NCBI GenBank assembly: GCA_038214085.1
Contig: JBBQSF010000115.1
Span: forward strand, 1-10,145
Reading direction: 5' to 3'
Length of the DNA stretch: 10,145 bases
Source: JBBQSF01 sp038214085
GTDB lineage: Bacteria > Bacteroidota > Bacteroidia > Bacteroidales > CG2-30-32-10
The notes under the pieces are model-generated. The model had not been told where the DNA came from. It was given only the letters and a program-made list of their open reading frames with translations, and ran no database searches. Position numbers and translations under genes: made by a program. Below, piece by piece: positions 6,663-10,145 of the stretch. Position 1 is the first letter of the stretch, and every line of letters starts with the position of its first letter.

Positions 6663-8021
6663 ATGAAAAAAATGCTTTTGTTCTTTACAATAATCCTTTT
6701 GTTAAGTAGTTGCGACAGATCAGGAAAAGGATATTTGGTAGGGGTTCAGGATAGAGAAGATTGGTATCAACCCGATCCTTTTGGTATGTTGTTTATTCCC
6801 ATGGGAAGTTACAATATGGGTAACAGCGATCAGGACGTACCGTATGCTCAGATTACTCCTTCTAAAACTGTTTCTGTTCAGGCTTTCTACATGGACGAAA
6901 CCGAAATTACCAATAACGAATATCGTCAATTCGTTTATTGGGTGAGGGACTCAATTGCTCACCGTAAACTTGGAGAGCAGATCGAAGAGCATTTGATCAC
7001 AGAAGATGAAGAAACAGGCGAAACATACGAACCTGCTTATATCAATTGGAAAGCAAAAATTGCTTGGGATGATCCACGCGATGAAGAACAACGCGATATC
7101 CTTGCAACAATGTACCTTCCGGAACATGAACGTTTTTATCGCCGTAAGGAAATTGATACCCGTTTGTTGAATTTTGAATATTATTGGATTGATTTTAAAG
7201 CTGCTTCTTCAAAGGATTTCTCTCAGGGCAGTATCGCCGCAGGATCGCTCAACAACAGGCCTCAGGGTTTAAAGGATCGTTCGGTTTATATCAAAAAAGA
7301 TGTAATTAATGTGTATCCCGATACCCTCGCATGGGTTCATGATTTTACCTATTCGTTTAACGAACCAATGACTCAAATGTATTTTTGGCATCCTGCTTAT
7401 GACAATTATCCAGTTGTTGGCGTTAGCTGGAAACAAGCTCGTGCTTTCTGTATCTGGAGATCTCAACTGTTAAACAGTTGGTTGCAAGGTCATGAAGAAA
7501 CCTTTGTAAATGAGTTCCGCCTTCCTACGGAATCTGAATGGGAATGGGCTGCCCGTGGTGGTCTCGATTTAAGTCCTTATCCTTGGGGTGGACCTTATAT
7601 CCGTAATAGTAATGGCTGTTTCCTAGGTAACTACAAACCTCTCCGGGGAAATTATGTTGACGATGGTGGACTTCATTCACTTATAGTTGGACACTTTGCT
7701 CCAAATGATTATGGTTTATATGATATGGGTGGAAATGTTGCTGAATGGACTAGTAATTCTTATGATGAGTCAGCCTATAATTTTACACACGACTTAAACA
7801 TGGATTATTCTTATGAAGCAAAGGATACTGATTCTCCTGTTCTGAAAAGAAAGGTTATCAGAGGCGGATCATGGAAAGATGTTGGATATTACATGCAGGT
7901 TGGCACACGTTCTTATGAATATCAAGATACTGCAAAATGTTATATAGGATTCCGTTGTGTTCAGACTTATCTTGGCCGCGACAAAAATGACGGTCCTAAT
8001 GCCTCTAATGTTTATAATTAA
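6663..8021 (+). CDS. gldK: T9SS/gliding-motility ring lipoprotein GldK (PorK)
   Basis: GldK/PorK is an outer-membrane lipoprotein that, with GldN/PorN, forms the large periplasmic ring of the type IX secretion system. The 452-residue product begins with a lipoprotein signal, MKKMLLFFTI then LLLSSC, with lipidated C17. The rest is an FGE-sulfatase (SUMF1-like) fold: it opens with LFIPMGSYNMG (43-53) and FYMDETEITNNEYRQF, and closes with PVVGVSWKQARAFC, RLPTESEWEWAARGG (286-300), GLYDMGGNVAEWT (351-363), RGGSWKD (400-406) and YIGFRCV (427-433). Between them, about residues 95-230 form a charged insertion typical of GldK and absent from catalytic FGE enzymes. The CxxSYC-type active-site cysteines of formylglycine-generating enzyme are not seen after RGGSW, so the role is structural. 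It lies 91 bases after porP and 39 before gldL. GldJ is a paralogue, but gene order favours GldK. Confidence 0.96.
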   Translation: MKKMLLFFTIILLLSSCDRSGKGYLVGVQDREDWYQPDPFGMLFIPMGSYNMGNSDQDVPYAQITPSKTVSVQAFYMDETEITNNEYRQFVYWVRDSIAHRKLGEQIEEHLITEDEETGETYEPAYINWKAKIAWDDPRDEEQRDILATMYLPEHERFYRRKEIDTRLLNFEYYWIDFKAASSKDFSQGSIAAGSLNNRPQGLKDRSVYIKKDVINVYPDTLAWVHDFTYSFNEPMTQMYFWHPAYDNYPVVGVSWKQARAFCIWRSQLLNSWLQGHEETFVNEFRLPTESEWEWAARGGLDLSPYPWGGPYIRNSNGCFLGNYKPLRGNYVDDGGLHSLIVGHFAPNDYGLYDMGGNVAEWTSNSYDESAYNFTHDLNMDYSYEAKDTDSPVLKRKVIRGGSWKDVGYYMQVGTRSYEYQDTAKCYIGFRCVQTYLGRDKNDGPNASNVYN

Positions 8022-8060
8022 AATTCACATAAATTACTAACTAAATTAATAAACACGCAA

Positions 8061-9077
8061 ATGAAGAATCTCGTAAGAAGCAAAAAGTTCAAAAACTTCA
8101 TGTCCAAACTTTATGGCTGGGGCGCAGCAGTTGTAATTGTTGGAGCATTATTTAAAATTCAGCATTATCCAGGAGCCGGAGTTATGCTTGGTATTGGATT
8201 AGGAACAGAAGCCCTAATTTTCTTTTTCTCAGCATTTGAACCACCTCACGTTGAACCCGATTGGAGCCTTGTATATCCTGAGCTAGCAGGTATGTATGCT
8301 GAAGAAGAAAAAATTAAAGATAAAAAGAGCCTTACAGAAGAATTAGATAAAATGCTTGAAGAAGCAAAAATTGGTCCTGAATTAATTTCAAGTCTTGGTG
8401 TAGGATTGCGAAATCTTTCTGATACTACCTCAAAACTTTCTGACGTTTCTCAAGCTTCTATAGCAACGGAGGAATATGTAAGTAATATTAAAGGCGCTTC
8501 AAAATCAGCCGGAGAACTTACTGATTCTTACAAAAAAACTTCTGACGCATTGGTAAAAGACCTCAATGCTTCTGACGAATATGTTACCAATATTAAGGCT
8601 GCTTCTCACTCTGCCGGAAATCTTGCCGCTACTTACACTCAGACCGCAGACGCTCTTAAATCTGATTTAGGTGCAACAGGTGACTATGTAACAAGCATTA
8701 AAAAAGCAACAACATCTGCAAATGAACTTGCAGAACAATATACAAAATCAGCACAATCTCTTACCAAATCAGCTGAAGCAATCGATTTTTCTGCAGTTGG
8801 CGGTAAGTCGTATGGCGATCAAATTCAAAAACTTACAAAAAGCTTAACAGCCCTGAATTCTGTTTATGAATTACAGTTACAAGGCACTAACGATCAATTG
8901 GCAGCATCTAGTAAAATGCAGGACGGAATTAATGTATTCCTCCAGAACTTAGCAGCAAGTAATGATAACACAATGAAGTATAAGGATGAAATTGCTTCTC
9001 TTGCTAAAAACCTCTCTGCACTTAATAATGTTTACGGCAATATGCTGGCAGCTATGAATGTTAATGTTAACAAGTAA
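8061..9077 (+). CDS. gldL: T9SS inner-membrane motor subunit GldL (PorL)
   Basis: GldL, with GldM, forms the proton-motive-force-driven motor of the T9SS and gliding machinery. The 338-residue product has two N-terminal transmembrane helices, about 19-33 (GWGAAVVIVGALF) and 40-59 (GVMLGIGLGTEALIFFFSAF), then the family motif FEPPHVEPDWSLVYPELAG (59-77) and a long cytoplasmic part. Y18, K32, H35 and E50 match by motif position the conserved polar residues of GldL; E50 (GLGTEAL) corresponds to the TM2 glutamate E49 of Flavobacterium johnsoniae implicated in proton use. The protein is longer than the Flavobacterium GldL (about 215 residues) and nearer PorL. The extra length is three tandem 35-residue repeats (135-239) plus a pair of related segments at 251-274 and 307-330. 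The cytoplasmic part is Ser/Thr/Ala-rich and helical, likely coiled-coil. Confidence 0.96.
   Translation: MKNLVRSKKFKNFMSKLYGWGAAVVIVGALFKIQHYPGAGVMLGIGLGTEALIFFFSAFEPPHVEPDWSLVYPELAGMYAEEEKIKDKKSLTEELDKMLEEAKIGPELISSLGVGLRNLSDTTSKLSDVSQASIATEEYVSNIKGASKSAGELTDSYKKTSDALVKDLNASDEYVTNIKAASHSAGNLAATYTQTADALKSDLGATGDYVTSIKKATTSANELAEQYTKSAQSLTKSAEAIDFSAVGGKSYGDQIQKLTKSLTALNSVYELQLQGTNDQLAASSKMQDGINVFLQNLAASNDNTMKYKDEIASLAKNLSALNNVYGNMLAAMNVNVNK
8463..8777 (+). repeat. Three tandem 105-bp units encoding 35-residue repeats in GldL
   Basis: Units run 8463-8567, 8568-8672 and 8673-8777 (residues 135-169, 170-204 and 205-239). Each fits A[ST]xxYV[ST]xIK at the start, then SAxxLxxxY in the middle and [ST]AxxL or TSDAL near the end. 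There are no insertions or deletions between units. Codon choice differs between copies (for example TAT GTA, TAT GTT and TAT GTA with different flanking codons), so the duplication is old and held by protein-level selection, not recent slippage. Thirty-five residues equal five heptads, so the units keep a coiled-coil register. Confidence 0.85.
8811..9050 (+). repeat. Second internal repeat pair in the GldL C-terminus
   Basis: Residues 251-274 (YGDQIQKLTKSLTALNSVYE and on) and 307-330 (YKDEIASLAKNLSALNNVYG and on) align without gaps and share 12 of 24 positions: Y, D, I, L, K, L, A, L, N, V, Y and L. Their starts are 56 residues apart, equal to eight heptads. They are distinct in sequence from the upstream 35-residue units. 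Confidence 0.7.
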
Positions 9078-9117
9078 TTCATCGGAAATTTTAATGATTT
9101 TAAATAAATTTTAAATT

Positions 9118-10145
9118 ATGGCTGGTTATAAAGAAACCCCGCGTCAGAAAATGATTGGGATGATGTATCTGGTATTGACAGCCCTTTTGGCTCTTAATGT
9201 TTCAAAGGATATATTAAATGCATTTGTTATTGTAAATGAAGGTTTAACTACAAGTCAGGAAAATACTGCTAGTAAAAATGAGCTCATCTATGCTAATTTT
9301 CAAAAATCTTATTTAGAAAACCCTGTCAAAGTGAAACCTTATCTTGATAATGCACTTATCGCTCAAAAATACACAAAGGAATTAGTAGCTTATATCAAGG
9401 AACTTCGAACTAAAATTGTTGCATTTACAGATTTTGGAGTTAAAGATAAAAGTTCAGATCCTGGAAAATGGGCCATTGCAGATACGATGACGCTTGCATT
9501 TGTAGACGGTAAAGATAATTACGATAAGCCGATGGAAATTCTTATCGGGCAATCAGAGGATGGAAAGGGTGCTGAAGGTGTTGTTTTGAAGGGAAAACTG
9601 GAAACATTCAAAAAGAATATGATTGCTTTGCTGAGCACTGAAAAAGACAAAAAAGCGGCGGAAGCAAATTTTCCAATCAAATTAGGAGATTCATATAGTA
9701 TTACCGAAGGAAAAGTGGTGGATTGGGTTCATAATAACTTTTATCATACTGTTCTTGCTGCTGATGTTGCTTTATTGAATAAATTTATCATTGATGTGAA
9801 AACGGTGGAAGGTGATGTAATTGCAAAATTATTTTCTAATGTAGATGCTTCTTCATTCAAATTTGATAAAATTATTGCAAAAGTTGTTGCACCATCAAGT
9901 TATATTTTAACAGGAAATGAATATAAATCAAATATTTTTCTTGCAGCTTACGACAGTAAAAAATCACCGGATATTTATATAGGCGATACCATTTCCCATG
10001 TTGGAACTCTTCTTGACAAAACAAAATTTGAAGATGGTATGGGTGTTTACTCTACTACCGGTTCAGGTATTGGCGAGCAGAAATATACAGGATGGATTAG
10101 CATTACTAAACCTGGCGAAACAACCCCAACTTTATACAATTTTGG
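9118..10145 (+). CDS. gldM: T9SS motor shaft protein GldM (PorM), 3' end outside window
   Basis: GldM is anchored in the inner membrane by one N-terminal helix that packs inside the GldL pentamer, and it crosses the periplasm to the GldK/GldN ring. The frame opens at ATG 9118 and stays open for 342 codons to the window end; full family members are about 500-530 residues, so roughly the last third is missing. The N-terminus MAGYKETPRQKMIGMMYLV is diagnostic: R9 in the TPRQKM motif is a conserved membrane-interface arginine, the single helix spans about 11-28 (KMIGMMYLVLTALLALNV), followed by SKDILNAFVIVNEGL. Residues 40-225 fit the helical first periplasmic domain, and VKTVEGDVI followed by beta-rich SSFKFDKIIAKVVAPSSYILTGNEYKSNIFLAAYDS matches the later beta domains. 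It lies 40 bases after gldL, in the same operon. Confidence 0.96.
   Translation, partial: MAGYKETPRQKMIGMMYLVLTALLALNVSKDILNAFVIVNEGLTTSQENTASKNELIYANFQKSYLENPVKVKPYLDNALIAQKYTKELVAYIKELRTKIVAFTDFGVKDKSSDPGKWAIADTMTLAFVDGKDNYDKPMEILIGQSEDGKGAEGVVLKGKLETFKKNMIALLSTEKDKKAAEANFPIKLGDSYSITEGKVVDWVHNNFYHTVLAADVALLNKFIIDVKTVEGDVIAKLFSNVDASSFKFDKIIAKVVAPSSYILTGNEYKSNIFLAAYDSKKSPDIYIGDTISHVGTLLDKTKFEDGMGVYSTTGSGIGEQKYTGWISITKPGETTPTLYNF

Noticed and set aside
8463..8777. CRISPR or recent tandem-duplication explanation for the periodicity in gldL
   Set aside because: The units are contiguous, in frame and divergent at the DNA level with conserved protein pattern, so this is an old coding repeat.

Overview
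The window is AT-rich, has short intergenic gaps and A/T-rich start contexts without Shine-Dalgarno sequences, and carries the core type IX secretion system (T9SS) genes. Together these point to a Bacteroidota chromosome. The long GldL and the gene order fit the Bacteroidales or a related order, but I would not name a genus.

Layout. Positions 1-198 hold the 3' end of an unrecognised plus-strand gene, followed by a strong bidirectional terminator hairpin shared with the convergent miaB gene. miaB (minus strand, tRNA methylthiotransferase) starts at a TTG codon. A 144-bp divergent promoter region separates it from topA (plus strand, DNA topoisomerase I with a lysine/alanine-rich tail in place of zinc ribbons). 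Five bases after topA comes an arginase/formimidoylglutamase-fold protein in which three of the six canonical manganese ligands are replaced, so it is probably not a working ureohydrolase.

A 249-bp AT-rich gap then carries a possible terminator, several inverted repeats and a possible promoter. From 5621 to the right edge runs a T9SS/gliding-motility operon: a PorP/SprF-family outer-membrane protein, gldK (porK; outer-membrane lipoprotein of the periplasmic ring), gldL (porL; cytoplasmic-membrane motor subunit) and gldM (porM; motor shaft, cut by the window end). The next gene outside the window is expected to be gldN/porN.

How they work together: GldL and GldM form the proton-powered inner-membrane motor. 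GldM crosses the periplasm and contacts the GldK/GldN ring under the outer membrane, where PorP/SprF-type proteins sit. The observations most worth following are the ligand-depleted arginase homologue beside the T9SS operon, three tandem 35-residue repeats (plus a second repeat pair) in the GldL cytoplasmic region, a hairpin with a T-run between porP and gldK, and nested inverted repeats before porP. No mobile elements, CRISPR arrays, rRNA or tRNA genes were seen.
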